Assembly (NCBI GenBank): GCA_007693785.1
Contig: RECY01000026.1
Coordinates: 186,001-250,000 of the forward strand
DNA from: Phycisphaerales bacterium
GTDB taxonomy: Bacteria; Planctomycetota; Phycisphaerae; Phycisphaerales; UBA1924
Length of the DNA stretch: 64,000 nucleotides
Reading direction: 5' to 3'
The position numbers and the translations under genes were made by a program. Shown here piece after piece: positions 1-9,180 of this stretch. Below the pieces are notes generated by a model. The model saw only the letters and a program-made list of their open reading frames with translations. It did not search any database and was not told the DNA's origin. Numbering within the stretch: position 1 is the first letter of the stretch; every line of letters starts with the position of its first letter.

Positions 1-14
1 GCGGAGGGAGTGGG

Positions 15-48
15 GGAGCACTGACCTCTCGGAAGAGGTCAGTGGCAC
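15..48 (-). repeat. GTGC-hairpin-CTCC repeat, copy 1
   Basis: Perfect 11-bp stem (19-29 with 34-44) around loop CGGA. Read on the minus strand, it is bounded by GTGC before and CTCC after the stem. The same stem sequence recurs at 40490-40515. It lies just upstream of the ABC permease gene. Confidence 0.8.
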
Positions 49-103
49 ATGGGCGGGATTCTGATCCGAGTTCCGAGTTCTTCGCTCCGAGTTCTCCCGC
101 CCT

Positions 104-109
104 TACACT
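104..109 (+). promoter_or_regulatory. -10 hexamer TACACT, leaderless start
   Basis: TACACT ends six bases before the ATG at 116. The spacer is all C and there is no Shine-Dalgarno, so transcription probably starts at or next to the ATG. Confidence 0.6.
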
Positions 110-115
110 CCCCCC

Positions 116-1990
116 ATGCCGATCTTTCTTCGATGGCTGCTCGCCCTCGGCCCCACGAACCCGATCGCGGTTCGTCTGGTGCAGAACGGCTCGCGCCGTC
201 GCAAGCACCTGCTCGTCCGCAGCCTCTACCTCGCGGCCCTCATCATCGTCCTCCTCTGGGCCCTCCTGCTCAACACCCAGGGCGACGCGCTCGACTACCG
301 CCAGCTCGCCCGCGCCGGCGCACAAAGCTTTACGTACGTCGCCTACCTCCAGGTCGGGCTGATCTGCGTCCTCGCGCCGGTCTTCATGGCCGGGGCCATC
401 AGCCAAGAGGCCGACCCGCGCACGTGGGACATCCTGCTCACCACGCCGCTCTCCGGCCCGCAGATCGTCCTCGGCAATCTCTTCGGGCGGCTGTTCTTCA
501 TCCTCGCGCTCCTGCTCGCCAGCCTGCCGCTGTTCGCGATCACGCAGTACTTCGGCGGCGTGCCGGGGCGCTCGATCATGGCGAGCTATCTCATCGCGGC
601 CTGCGCGGCGCTCTTTGTCGGCACGGTCGCGATCGCCCTCTCGGTCAGCCGCCTCGCGGGCAAGCGGGCGGTGTTCACGTTTTATGTCGCGGTGGTGAGC
701 TACCTGGCGCTCACGGCCGGGCTCGACGCGGTCTTCCGCAACGCCGGCATGGGGGCCGCCGGCGGCGCGGGGGTGACGTGGATGACCGCGATCAACCCGT
801 TCCTGACGCTGCACGCCCTGCTGGAGCCGGCCGGCTACCCCCGCGCCCCGGAGGGCACGCCCGGGCTCGAGGGCTGGTTCCTCGCCCGCCCGGTGCGAAC
901 CTATGCGCTCATCACGCTGCTCAGCAGCCTGCTGCTGATGCTCGCGAGCACGCTGACCGTGCGCACGGGGGGCCTGCAGCAGTTCACCTCCGCCAGCGGC
1001 GGCGCCCGGGCGCCGTGGTATCGGCGACTTTTCGGGCTCGGGGCCGCGGGGAGCGAGCACCGCGCCCCGCGGAGCGTGTGGAGCAACCCGGTCGCCTGGC
1101 GCGAGGCGGCCGCCCGTCAGGCGACGCTCCCGCGGATCCTTGCCCGCTGGTCGTTCATCGCGGCCGGGGCGTTGCTCGGGCTCGCGCTGGTCGTCGTCTA
1201 TCACCTGGGCGGGATGGACACGGGCACGTTCCGCCTGGCGCTCGCGGCGACGGTCCTGGGCGAGGTCGGCGTGATCGCGCTGGTCGCGGTGAACAACGCG
1301 GCGACCGCCGTGAGCCGCGAGCGGGAGGACGGCACGCTCGACCTCCTGCTCACGACGCCGATCACGCCGCAGGCCTACCTCGGCGGCAAGCTGCGCGGGC
1401 TCGTGACCTACCTGCTCCCGATGCTGGCGATCCCGCTGGGGACGCTGCTGCTGGCGGGGGCGTACGTGCTGGTCGCCGAGGCGATCGGGAAGGACGCGAC
1501 GACGCCGTTCGCGCTCCCGACGGTGGGCGGGCCGGGGCGCACGCTCGCGGTGCCGGTGATTCTGCCCGAGGCCGGGCTGCTGGCGGCGGCGAGCCTGATC
1601 CCCTTCATCGCGGCCTGCGTGATGGTCGGGCTGCAGACCTCGGTGCGGAGCAAGGGGACGATCGGCGCGGTGATGGCGACGGTGGGGGTGGTGGGGGTGC
1701 TGGCGGGGCTGGTCGGGCTGTGCGCCGTGCGGGCCGGGGCGGATATGAACACGCTCGGGCCGGTGCTGGCGGGGCTGAGCCCGGCCGGCGTGCTCTTCGC
1801 GGTGCTCGACCCGGCGGACGCGATGTTCAGCACGGTGAGCAACGCCGGCGAGCTGACCCCGGCCCGCGTGGGCCTGGCGATCGGCGTCGCCCTGGGCGCG
1901 GCCGCCCACCTGGCGATCGTCTACGCGATCAAGGCGAGCATGACGCGGAATTTTGACTTCACGGTGCGGAAGCTGGCGGGGACGAAATAG
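116..1990 (+). CDS. ABC-2 type transporter permease, duplicated
   Basis: A 624-residue polytopic membrane protein. Two halves carry the same signature: SQEADPRTWDILLTTP near residue 92 and SREREDGTLDLLLTTP near residue 399. In ABC-2 permeases this E-D-G-T-x-D/W-x-L-L-x-T-P element lies on a cytoplasmic coupling helix, so the protein looks like a tandem fusion of two permease modules. Its ATPase partner is not in the window and may lie upstream of base 1. The start at 116 fits the TACACT hexamer six bases before it. The substrate cannot be told from sequence. The hairpin at 2010-2042 follows the stop codon. Confidence 0.8.
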   Translation: MPIFLRWLLALGPTNPIAVRLVQNGSRRRKHLLVRSLYLAALIIVLLWALLLNTQGDALDYRQLARAGAQSFTYVAYLQVGLICVLAPVFMAGAISQEADPRTWDILLTTPLSGPQIVLGNLFGRLFFILALLLASLPLFAITQYFGGVPGRSIMASYLIAACAALFVGTVAIALSVSRLAGKRAVFTFYVAVVSYLALTAGLDAVFRNAGMGAAGGAGVTWMTAINPFLTLHALLEPAGYPRAPEGTPGLEGWFLARPVRTYALITLLSSLLLMLASTLTVRTGGLQQFTSASGGARAPWYRRLFGLGAAGSEHRAPRSVWSNPVAWREAAARQATLPRILARWSFIAAGALLGLALVVVYHLGGMDTGTFRLALAATVLGEVGVIALVAVNNAATAVSREREDGTLDLLLTTPITPQAYLGGKLRGLVTYLLPMLAIPLGTLLLAGAYVLVAEAIGKDATTPFALPTVGGPGRTLAVPVILPEAGLLAAASLIPFIAACVMVGLQTSVRSKGTIGAVMATVGVVGVLAGLVGLCAVRAGADMNTLGPVLAGLSPAGVLFAVLDPADAMFSTVSNAGELTPARVGLAIGVALGAAAHLAIVYAIKASMTRNFDFTVRKLAGTK

Positions 1991-2002
1991 GAATCAGCAT
2001 GT

Positions 2003-2042
2003 CCGGTGCCCCGGAAACGGCCCGCCGCGGGCCTTTTCCGGG
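2003..2042. terminator. Hairpin between convergent genes; half copy of the 145-bp element
   Basis: CCCGGAAA (2010-2017) pairs with TTTCCGGG (2035-2042), then GGCCCG (2019-2024) with CGGGCC (2028-2033), around loop CCG. The first 17 bases match the left end of the 145-bp elements at 19286 and 40171. It starts 13 bases after the permease stop and probably terminates transcription, although there is no T-tract. Confidence 0.6.
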
Positions 2043-2095
2043 TTTGGACGTCAGCGATCCTCGATGGCTCGCGGCATCGCCGGCCCGACCGCAGC

Positions 2096-2118
2096 CTCAC
2101 GGTCGCGGCTCGTCCGGA
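2096..2118 (-). repeat. PDEPRP/stop repeat, copy 1
   Basis: A 23-base sequence containing CACGGTCGCGGCTCGT. It occurs again at 21179-21201 with one change, inverted at 21106, and in variant form at 63632. Read on the minus strand it encodes PDEPRP and a TGA stop, forming the end of the 158-residue protein. Confidence 0.75.
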
Positions 2119-2573
2119 TCGGTGCCCGGCGGGCGATAGTCCGGCACTTCAAACTGGTGTCCTTTTTCGCGAAGTTCATGGATTTTCGCTTCAAGCTGCG
2201 AGATGGCCCGCACCAGTTCTTCCGGCGAGGCGGGATGACGCTCCTTGTCGGACTCGCCCTCGGCGAGCCGCTTGGCTTCGTGAATGCGATGGTTCTCTGC
2301 GAGGACCTCTCTCACCCGGTCTTTGGTGAGCTGCTCGCGTTGCTCCGACGGAATGGAGCGTGAGAATGATTCACGGTCAACTTGTTCAATCTCATGCAGA
2401 TGCCCGCGGTCGAGTTCAATGCTTTTAACACCTGGAACAATGCGTCTAAGAATCCACGCCGCGATTGCCCACCATAAGCTGGCAGGCTCCTCCTCGCCCA
2501 AGCGAATCTTGAGTGCAGTCGTTTTTTGCAGGGTCTCGCGCCGTGTGTTGTCGCGGGAGTAGTGCTCGCTCAT
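2097..2573 (-). CDS. Hypothetical protein, second gene of a two-gene cassette
   Basis: A 158-residue protein of no family I recognise. A hydrophobic stretch at residues ~34-48 (WWAIAAWILRRIVPG) could be a membrane anchor. The following ~90 residues are charged and likely helical or coiled-coil (ELVRAISQLEAKIHELREK). The start ATG overlaps the stop of the upstream 282-residue gene in an ATGA, so the two are translationally coupled. Its last residues, PDEPRP, come from a dispersed repeat that also ends the unrelated glycosyltransferase at 21127, so that tail is probably not functional. The gene is convergent with the permease. Confidence 0.65.
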   Translation of the reverse strand: MSEHYSRDNTRRETLQKTTALKIRLGEEEPASLWWAIAAWILRRIVPGVKSIELDRGHLHEIEQVDRESFSRSIPSEQREQLTKDRVREVLAENHRIHEAKRLAEGESDKERHPASPEELVRAISQLEAKIHELREKGHQFEVPDYRPPGTDPDEPRP

Positions 2574-3418
2574 GCGTCACCCCCGACCGGCTGGAGCACA
2601 AGGCATTCGTCAAATGCCTCGGCGTCGTCGTCGATGACGAGCCCGCTCCCGCCCATCGCGCGTTGTAGGTTATCCATGAGCCGCACGAGTTCGGCCATCG
2701 CATCCGCGGCCTCTTCATCTGAGACACCCGGCGGCGCGGTGAGCTTGATTCGGAATCGCTGATCGCCGGCGCGTGGCTCTTTGGCTTCCTCGGGCCACCC
2801 CTCGGGCTCACCGAACGGCCAGAGCGGACCGAGCAGATCGGGGTTTACCGGTGTTTCGTCCGTCCACGGCGCCAACCGCTCATCATCCCGTCCGAGGAGG
2901 CCCTGCGAAAGCGTCCGCAACAAGTCGAAGTCATTACGCATCGCCGCGCGGGCGGCGTCATCATTGGCGCGGGCTGCGGGGTTGGGCACGCGTGCATCGG
3001 CATGACTGATGCGGGCGCTCGCGGCAGCGTTCGCGGCATTGGTAGCGGCGCGGCTGTCGACGGGGCTGACAGCGTTTGCGGCGGCGCTCGCAGCGTTTGC
3101 AGCGGCAGCAAGAGCATACGTGCGGGCAGCGTCATCGCGGGCGTCGTCAGCATTCTCGGCGGCCTTGGCCGCGTTGGCCGCGTCGGCGTGGGCGTTTCTC
3201 GCGATGGCGGGATTTGTTGCCGCTGCTTTCGCAAGCATGCAGGCTCTGTCAACCGCCTGAACATGCTCCTCCGATGCCTCCGGCCAGAAGTGTTTGAACA
3301 GCGGACGCACCCGCTCAGCACATCGCGCGGCGAATGCCACACGCGCCCAGCGAGGCAACGTCCGCAGTTCTTCTTCTGTTGGAAGATTCACTACCCGATC
3401 CGCTCGCCCGTCGTTCAT
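2570..3418 (-). CDS. Hypothetical alanine-rich helical protein
   Basis: A 282-residue protein with three visible parts. Residues ~15-70 are a helical block (RWARVAFAARCAERVRPLF). Residues ~75-170 are a long run of AA-x-AA type repeats. Residues ~215-282 form a compact acidic domain with DEEAADAMAELVRLMDNL. The N-terminal block resembles alpha-helical immunity proteins of the Imm5 type, but only by eye. The start is supported by GGGAGG six bases upstream of ATG 3418. The next gene overlaps it by four bases. Such modular small operons often belong to conflict systems, but no toxin or nuclease domain is visible here. Confidence 0.65.
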   Translation of the reverse strand: MNDGRADRVVNLPTEEELRTLPRWARVAFAARCAERVRPLFKHFWPEASEEHVQAVDRACMLAKAAATNPAIARNAHADAANAAKAAENADDARDDAARTYALAAAANAASAAANAVSPVDSRAATNAANAAASARISHADARVPNPAARANDDAARAAMRNDFDLLRTLSQGLLGRDDERLAPWTDETPVNPDLLGPLWPFGEPEGWPEEAKEPRAGDQRFRIKLTAPPGVSDEEAADAMAELVRLMDNLQRAMGGSGLVIDDDAEAFDECLVLQPVGGDA

Positions 3419-3896
3419 ATCTCACCTCCCGCTGCTTCGCCGCGTCCCCAATCTACCCGCTCGGCCCCCGCCCACCAACGGATCCCAATCAACAATTTGT
3501 GTGACGCCCGTGCAGCCCAGCCGGACACAGCCCCCAAAACAGGTGTTTCCAGGCCGCGATCCCACCCTGCCGAGTTGGCAGGCCGTGGATTCTGGATCGC
3601 GCAACTGTCGGTCGTCGGCGGCTCTGGCGGCCCTCACGCGGGGAAACGCGGCTTTCAGGCAACTGGCCCGCGGTTCGCAGCCGATAGCGGAGAGGCGGTC
3701 TCGCCTTTCGCCACGCGGTGGGGCGTTGCTTGTGTGAATACACCCGGAACGGGTGGTTCGTGTTGGCGGCGTGCCCCGTCGGGCGGCTGGTGAGGATCGT
3801 CGGTCGTTGGCGATGTCTTTGGCATCCCAGCGGGTGCGGTTGGCGAAACATCCAGCGTCGGGCGCGTGTTGGCCCGTCGCCACGGAGGATCCGGCA
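3419..3896. other. Intergenic region upstream of clpC
   Basis: A 478-base divergent region between the alanine-rich cassette and clpC. I see no gene, strong hairpin or clear CtsR- or CIRCE-type operator. ORFs across it have the composition of noise. It must hold the promoters of both units. Confidence 0.5.
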
Positions 3897-6458
3897 ATGT
3901 TTGAACGATTTACAGACCGGGCCCGGAAGGTCATGGCGCTGGCCAATCAAGAGGCCCAGCGGTTCAACCACGAGTACATCGGGACCGAGCACATCCTGCT
4001 CGGGCTCGTGAAGGAAGGCTCGGGGGTCGGGGCCAATGTGCTCAAGAACCTCGATGTCGATCTCCGCAAGGTGCGCCTGGAGGTCGAGAAGCTCGTCAAG
4101 GCCGGGCCCGAGATGGTCACGATGGGCAAGCTGCCCCAGACCCCGCGGGCCAAGAAGGTCATCGAGTACGCGATCGAAGAGGCCCGGAACCTGAACCACA
4201 ACTACGTCGGGACCGAGCACCTGCTGCTCGGCCTGCTCCGCGAGCACGACGGCGTCGCGGCGCAGGTGCTGATGAACCTGAACCTGAAGCTCGAAGAGGT
4301 GCGCGAGGAGGTCCTGAACCTGCTCGGGGCCGGGGCGGACGGCGAGGGCGGCGAGGCGGCCGGCATCGGCGGGCCCGCGACGCCGGGCGCCGGGCCCGAG
4401 GGTCGCGGCGGGCGCAAGCGCAGCAGCACGCCGGCGCTCGACAGCTTCGGTCGCGACCTGACCGAGCTGGCGAAGGAAGAGGGCTTGGACCCGGTGATCG
4501 GTCGGGCGCGGGAGATCGAGCGCGTGGTGCAGGTGCTGTGCCGGCGGACGAAGAACAACCCGGTGCTGCTGGGCGAGGCGGGCGTGGGCAAGTCGGCGAT
4601 CGTCGAGGGGCTCGCGCAGCGGATCATCTCGCAGGAGGTGCCGGACATCCTGCACGACAAGCGCCTGGTGGTGCTGGACCTGGCGATGATGGTCGCGGGG
4701 ACCAAGTACCGCGGCCAGTTCGAGGAGCGCATCAAGGCGGTGATGAACGAGGTGCGCAAGGCGAAGAACGTGATTTTGTTCATCGACGAGCTGCACACGC
4801 TGGTCGGTGCGGGCGGGGCCGAGGGGGCGATCGACGCGAGCAACGTGCTCAAGCCGGCGCTGGCCCGCGGCGAGATCCAGTGCATCGGCGCGACGACGTT
4901 CGACGAGTACCGCAAGTACATCGAGAAGGACGCGGCGCTGGCGCGCCGGTTCCAGTCGATCGTGGTCGACCCGCCGAACGACGAGCAGGCGATCGAGATC
5001 CTCAAGGGTCTGCGCGACCGGTACGAGAGCCACCACCGGGTGCAGATCACCGACGAGGCGATCCGCTCGGCGGTGGAGTTGAGCGGTCGGTACATCACCG
5101 GTCGTGTGCAGCCGGACAAGTCGATCGACGTGATCGACGAGGCGGGCGCTCGCGTACGGATCAAGAGCATGACCAAGCCGCCGGATCTTGCGGAGATCGA
5201 GGCCGAGATCGAGCGTCTGACGATCGCGAAGGACGAGGCGGTCAAGGGCGCGGACTACGAGAAGGCGGCGGAGCTGCGCGATACGGCCGAGCAGCTCAAG
5301 AAGAAGAAGGAAGAGACCCAGCAGGCGTGGCGCGCCAAGAGCATGGAAGTCGACGGCGTCGTCGATGAGGACGTGATCGCGGAGGTGGTCAGCAGCATGA
5401 CCGGCGTGCCGCTGCAGCGGCTCGAGAAGGAAGAGGCGCAGCGCCTGCTCCAGCTCGAGGCGGAGCTGCACAAGAAGGTCATCAGCCAGGAAGAGGCGAT
5501 CAAGGCGATCAGCAAGGCGATCCGGCGCGCCCGGGCGGGGCTCAAGGACCCGAAGCGCCCGATGGGCTCGTTCATCTTCATCGGGCCCAGCGGCGTCGGC
5601 AAGACGCTGCTGAGCAAGGCGCTCGCGGAGTTCATGTTCGGCGACGAGGAAGCCCTCGTCCACCTGGACATGAGCGAGTACATGGAGAAGCACAACGTCT
5701 CCCGCCTCGTCGGCGCCCCTCCCGGGTACGTCGGCTACGAGGAGGGCGGGCAGCTGACCGAGGCGATCCGGCGCCGCCCCTACTCGGTCGTCCTGCTCGA
5801 CGAGGTCGAGAAGGCCCACCCCGACGTCTTCAACCTGCTCCTGCAGATCATGGAAGAGGGACGCCTCACCGACAGCTTCGGGCGCAACGTCGATTTCCGC
5901 AACGTCGTGCTGATCATGACCAGCAACATCGGCGCGGACCTGATCAAGGGCGGCGGCGGCTTCGGCTTCGCGAAGCGCTCCATCGAGATCGACTACGACA
6001 ACATCAAGGGCGTCCTGATGAAGGAGATCGAGCGGTTCTTCCGCCCGGAATTCATCAACCGTCTGGACGACACCATCGTGTTCAAGCCGCTGACGCGGGA
6101 GGACCTGGTCGAGATCGTCGAGTACGAGACGGCGAAGGTCGCGAAGCGCGTCAAGCAGCAGGGCTTCGTCGTGGCGCTCGACCGGGTGGCGAAGGACTTC
6201 CTGATCGAGAAGGGCTACAACCCGGACTTCGGCGCCCGCCCGCTGCGCCGGGCGATCGGGACCTATATCGAGGATCCGCTCAGCGAGATGCTCCTCTCGG
6301 GCGAGCTGCACGGGAAGAACACGATCGCGGTGACCCGGATCGATGAGGAAGAGAAGCTGACGTTCCGCCCGAGCTACGAGGCCGAGAACGACCCGGCGAC
6401 GCACAAGCCGAAGAAGGACGAGGACCAGCCGGCCGAAGCGACCGCTGAAAGCACCTGA
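3897..6458 (+). CDS. clpC: ATP-dependent Clp protease ATP-binding subunit ClpC
   Basis: A Hsp100 AAA+ unfoldase of 853 residues. It unfolds substrates and feeds them to ClpP in the cytoplasm. The N-terminal repeat domain (residues 1-~150) carries [19 protein letters not shown] and two EHLLLGLL-type repeats. The first AAA module has Walker [11 protein letters not shown] and Walker [14 protein letters not shown]-like middle segment follows (YEKAAELRD). The second AAA module has GPSGVGKT and [14 protein letters not shown]. The ATG at 3897 is chosen over the upstream in-frame one because GGAGG (3884-3888) lies eight bases before it and the family begins MFERF. No clpP is nearby. A strong terminator follows at 6503. 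Confidence 0.97.
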   Translation: MFERFTDRARKVMALANQEAQRFNHEYIGTEHILLGLVKEGSGVGANVLKNLDVDLRKVRLEVEKLVKAGPEMVTMGKLPQTPRAKKVIEYAIEEARNLNHNYVGTEHLLLGLLREHDGVAAQVLMNLNLKLEEVREEVLNLLGAGADGEGGEAAGIGGPATPGAGPEGRGGRKRSSTPALDSFGRDLTELAKEEGLDPVIGRAREIERVVQVLCRRTKNNPVLLGEAGVGKSAIVEGLAQRIISQEVPDILHDKRLVVLDLAMMVAGTKYRGQFEERIKAVMNEVRKAKNVILFIDELHTLVGAGGAEGAIDASNVLKPALARGEIQCIGATTFDEYRKYIEKDAALARRFQSIVVDPPNDEQAIEILKGLRDRYESHHRVQITDEAIRSAVELSGRYITGRVQPDKSIDVIDEAGARVRIKSMTKPPDLAEIEAEIERLTIAKDEAVKGADYEKAAELRDTAEQLKKKKEETQQAWRAKSMEVDGVVDEDVIAEVVSSMTGVPLQRLEKEEAQRLLQLEAELHKKVISQEEAIKAISKAIRRARAGLKDPKRPMGSFIFIGPSGVGKTLLSKALAEFMFGDEEALVHLDMSEYMEKHNVSRLVGAPPGYVGYEEGGQLTEAIRRRPYSVVLLDEVEKAHPDVFNLLLQIMEEGRLTDSFGRNVDFRNVVLIMTSNIGADLIKGGGGFGFAKRSIEIDYDNIKGVLMKEIERFFRPEFINRLDDTIVFKPLTREDLVEIVEYETAKVAKRVKQQGFVVALDRVAKDFLIEKGYNPDFGARPLRRAIGTYIEDPLSEMLLSGELHGKNTIAVTRIDEEEKLTFRPSYEAENDPATHKPKKDEDQPAEATAEST

Positions 6459-6502
6459 CGTCCGCCATCCCCTTCTCGCGCGGGGTTATCCCTGTCTTTC
6501 CA

Positions 6503-6531
6503 AGCCCTGGGCCGACGCCCGGGGCTTTTTT
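6503..6531 (+). terminator. Rho-independent terminator of clpC
   Basis: A ten-base-pair stem (6503-6512 with 6517-6526, one G-U pair), loop CGAC, followed by TTTTTT. Confidence 0.9.
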
Positions 6532-7180
6532 GCTGTCCTATAGAATGCGGACATAGAGGTAAATAATGAGTCGGCCATAGCGGTGTGAACTTAGGCAATT
6601 GAAAAGATCGCAAAATCCCACGCTTTTTCCCTTGCGGAAAAAACCCCCTGCGCGTAATCTCTATGCAGAGACAAGATCTGGTCTGCTGCGGGGGTGAGAG
6701 CCCGCGGATGCACTGGCCAGCGAAGAGGAGGAGGATCCCCGCCGAGGGTGTTTTGGCCGACCGCACCCATTCAGGGTCGGGCGGCTTCAGGCTGCACGCC
6801 ACGACAAAGCTCGCGCCTTCGGTCGTTTCCACGCCCGGGCGGCGGTTGCCGGATCGTTGGTGACGCTCGATCGACACTCGGCGGATCCCGTTTCACTTCG
6901 GTCTCGTGATGGCTCGCTAGACGCGGTTCTGCGTCGGCGTGTCCGCGTTCGCCTCGGCTTTTGGGCCGGGTCGGACGTGCGAGGGTGGATGGTCTCGGCG
7001 TCGCCGTTCGGCGCGTCGGGATGTGCGACGCGTCGTCGGCTTGTGTGCCGGTGGCGTTGAGGTTGGGCTCGGCCTCCCGTCCGAGCCCGGGCCTGGGAAT
7101 CCGTGGTACGGGAAAGGGCGAGCGGGCAAGGAGAGTGCCCGGCGTCCGCAAGCATCTGTTCAAAGCAGAGGAGACACGAC
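6532..7180. other. Long noncoding region before a secreted-protein gene
   Basis: About 650 bases with no convincing ORF. There is a 7-bp hairpin of TTTTTCC/GGAAAAA (6624-6642) in a locally A+T-rich patch and a TAGAAT hexamer at 6541-6546. The rest is GC-rich. It probably holds the promoter and a long 5' leader of the gene at 7181. I could not match it to any known structured RNA. Confidence 0.4.
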
Positions 7181-8143
7181 ATGAAGAAGATGAGCATCAT
7201 CGCGGCTGCGGCCGGCATCGCGGCCCTCGCCGGCTCGGCGTCGGCGTTCACGTTCAGCCCGTTCAACGGCCCCACCATCAGCGATAACTTCTGGCAGGCG
7301 TTCCAGCTCGACGACTCGATCGTCCCCGCCGGCGTCTACACCGGCTTCAGCGTCACCGTTGACTGGGAAAGCGACATCCAGGGCGCCAGCTTCGCGAGCA
7401 CTTGGTCCAACGAGGCCCGCGTCGCGTTCGCCGACCAGGCCGGCAGCGGCAACGCCATCCAGCCGGCCTACGCCGGCGGCGAAACCGTCTACCGGATCGC
7501 CACCAACCCGAGCTCCGGGCAGGCATCAAACTCGAACAACACCACCCTGACTTTCGGCGGGGCGTTCGGCACCAACTACACCGGCGGCGACCTCTGGTTC
7601 AACTTCCGCCAGACCTTCAGCGGCGACAACAACATCAACTGGAACAATGTCAGCATCTCGCTGATCCTTGGGCAGAACTACCAGGCCGGCGCCCCGGCCG
7701 CGGTGCAGCCGTCGGCGATCGACGTCGGCGTGCAGGGCGGGCCCGGCAACTACGTGATGGACACCCTGGGCAGCAACTTCGACACGATGCTCGGCCTCTA
7801 CGACCAGGCCGGCAACCTCATCACCTTCAACGATGACTTCGGCGGGCTCCAGTCCCTCATCGATGTCGATGCCGACACCGCGTTCCTCGGGCTCGACGTG
7901 GGCGAGTACTTCCTCGCGATCACCCGCTTCAACACTGATTTCGGTGCAACCGACTTCGACGTGAACCCGCTCTCGACCGCCGCGGCCGGCGACTGGGAGC
8001 TGAGCATCAACGGCGACCTGGTCGCCAGCGGATTCCTTGACGTGGGCGAGGTCGCCTGGGTCTCCTTCACCGTCGTCCCGGCGCCGGGCGCGATGGCGCT
8101 GCTCGCACTCGGTGGCCTCGTCGCCACCCGTCGCCGCCGCTGA
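7181..8143 (+). CDS. Secreted protein with PEP-CTERM-like sorting signal
   Basis: A 320-residue exported protein. The signal peptide runs to about ALAGSASA. The mature part is rich in Gly, Asn, Asp and Thr, with DxDxD-type stretches that look like a beta-sandwich. The C-terminus is PAPG, a hydrophobic helix and RRRR, the layout of exosortase/PEP-CTERM sorting signals in this lineage. The protein is probably cleaved and processed in the envelope. The ATG at 7181 is chosen because AGGAG (7169-7173) sits seven bases upstream and it starts the signal peptide. The same tail occurs in the next gene and in a variant form at 43.6 kb. Function unknown. Confidence 0.85.
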   Translation: MKKMSIIAAAAGIAALAGSASAFTFSPFNGPTISDNFWQAFQLDDSIVPAGVYTGFSVTVDWESDIQGASFASTWSNEARVAFADQAGSGNAIQPAYAGGETVYRIATNPSSGQASNSNNTTLTFGGAFGTNYTGGDLWFNFRQTFSGDNNINWNNVSISLILGQNYQAGAPAAVQPSAIDVGVQGGPGNYVMDTLGSNFDTMLGLYDQAGNLITFNDDFGGLQSLIDVDADTAFLGLDVGEYFLAITRFNTDFGATDFDVNPLSTAAAGDWELSINGDLVASGFLDVGEVAWVSFTVVPAPGAMALLALGGLVATRRRR

Positions 8144-8174
8144 TCGCAGCTCGCGCGATATCCATTCCGATTCA

Positions 8175-8206
8175 CGGGCCCCGCGCAGGACACTGCGCGG
8201 GGCCCG
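8175..8206 (+). terminator. Perfect 14-bp hairpin after secreted-protein gene
   Basis: 8175-8188 pairs perfectly with 8193-8206 around loop GACA. There is no T-tract, only ATTCGTT. It lies 31 bases after the stop codon and could be a terminator or an mRNA-stabilising structure. Confidence 0.7.
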
Positions 8207-8280
8207 ATTCGTTCCGCGGCACCCGTTCCAAGGGGAACGGCCCGCGGGAGACCTCTGGGGGCTGAGCACGTTTCACTCAC

Positions 8281-8300
8281 CCCGCAGCGTGTGCTGCGGG
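8281..8300 (+). other. Perfect 8-bp hairpin in the leader of the next gene
   Basis: CCCGCAGC pairs with GCTGCGGG around GTGT, 65 bases upstream of ATG 8366. It may structure the 5' leader or belong to the preceding terminator region. Confidence 0.4.
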
Positions 8301-8365
8301 GGAACGTTTCCGTGCGTTGAGCCAGAAAAGAGCGACAACGCCAGAGCATTGATGGGAGAGGACAC

Positions 8366-9022
8366 ATGATGGGTATCCGCACAGCAGCCACCGTTTTTGG
8401 GATCGCAGCGATCACTGGCGTCGCCAGCGCGCAGCAGGGGAGCGTCGGCGGGGTGGCGAACTTTGATTGGACGACCGGGGCGGCCGCCGACGGCGTGATC
8501 GTTGCGCTCGACGTTCAGCTCAGCGTCCCGGACATCATCTCGATCGATTCGATCGATTTTGATCTCCGCCACGTCTATCTGAGCGACCTGCACATCGCGC
8601 TGGTGTCGCCGGGCGGTGATGTTTTCACGCTCGCCCTCGGGCAGGGCACGGTGAGCTTGCCGGCCGCTGATCCCTACCTCGTGGAGTTCGGGCCGTTCAA
8701 CGGCGGGTTCAACGGCGTGGACGTCGGCAATGTCGGCGGGACCGAGCTGGCCGCGTACAGCTTCGTCGAGACCGGCGGGGGGATCTGGAACCAGGGCGGC
8801 GCGACCGAAGGCGGCGTCCGCACGCCGGGCGCGTACGACGCGATCAGCTTCCCGACGGGCGCGTTCGCCGCGGGCGACTGGCGACTGGTCGTCCTCGACG
8901 TCTTCCCGCAGTTCGACGGCGGCGGGCTGGGCGCGTACACGATCAACTACACCATCCCGGCCCCCGGCGCGATGGCGCTGCTCGGGCTCGGCGGGCTCGT
9001 CGCGACACGCCGTCGTCGCTGA
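8366..9022 (+). CDS. Secreted P-domain-like protein with PEP-CTERM-like tail
   Basis: A 218-residue exported protein. A signal peptide ends near GVASA. The core carries a pattern typical of proprotein-convertase P domains: isoleucine-rich strands followed by HVYLSDLHIALVSPGGD. The C-terminus is PAPG, a hydrophobic helix and RRRR, almost identical to the protein encoded just upstream, so both should be handled by the same sorting machinery. A purine-rich GGGAGAGGA lies just before the start. ATG 8366 and ATG 8369 are adjacent and either could be used. No protease domain is attached. Confidence 0.8.
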   Translation: MMGIRTAATVFGIAAITGVASAQQGSVGGVANFDWTTGAAADGVIVALDVQLSVPDIISIDSIDFDLRHVYLSDLHIALVSPGGDVFTLALGQGTVSLPAADPYLVEFGPFNGGFNGVDVGNVGGTELAAYSFVETGGGIWNQGGATEGGVRTPGAYDAISFPTGAFAAGDWRLVVLDVFPQFDGGGLGAYTINYTIPAPGAMALLGLGGLVATRRRR

Positions 9023-9050
9023 TCCGCGCTCGGCATCTATCACACCTCAA

Positions 9051-9085
9051 CAACGGCCCGCGCACCGCGTGGGCCGTTGCTTTTT
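9051..9085 (+). terminator. Rho-independent terminator
   Basis: A thirteen-base-pair stem (9051-9063 with 9067-9079, one G-U), loop ACC, followed by C and TTTTT. Confidence 0.9.
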
Positions 9086-9168
9086 GAAAACGCGGGATCT
9101 TCCGGGCAATTCACCCGGATCGTGGGTCGGATTGGTGCGCCCGGCTGGGTGTTCGGGCGGGGATCGAA

Positions 9169-9174
9169 TAGGAT
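9169..9174 (+). promoter_or_regulatory. -10 hexamer TAGGAT, leaderless start
   Basis: Ends six bases before GTG 9181. No Shine-Dalgarno is present. Confidence 0.6.
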
Positions 9175-9180
9175 GGTGGC

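Noticed and set aside
49-1956. A 635-codon plus-strand frame overlapping the permease
   Set aside because: Arg/Pro/Gly-rich noise in another frame; the 116-1990 frame has membrane helices and duplicated permease motifs.
3489-6404. A 971-codon open frame antisense to clpC
   Set aside because: Shadow frame; the sense strand is unmistakable ClpC.
6532-7180. Structured RNA (RNase P RNA, SRP RNA, tmRNA or 6S) in the long gap
   Set aside because: None of the conserved core sequences of these RNAs is visible on either strand.
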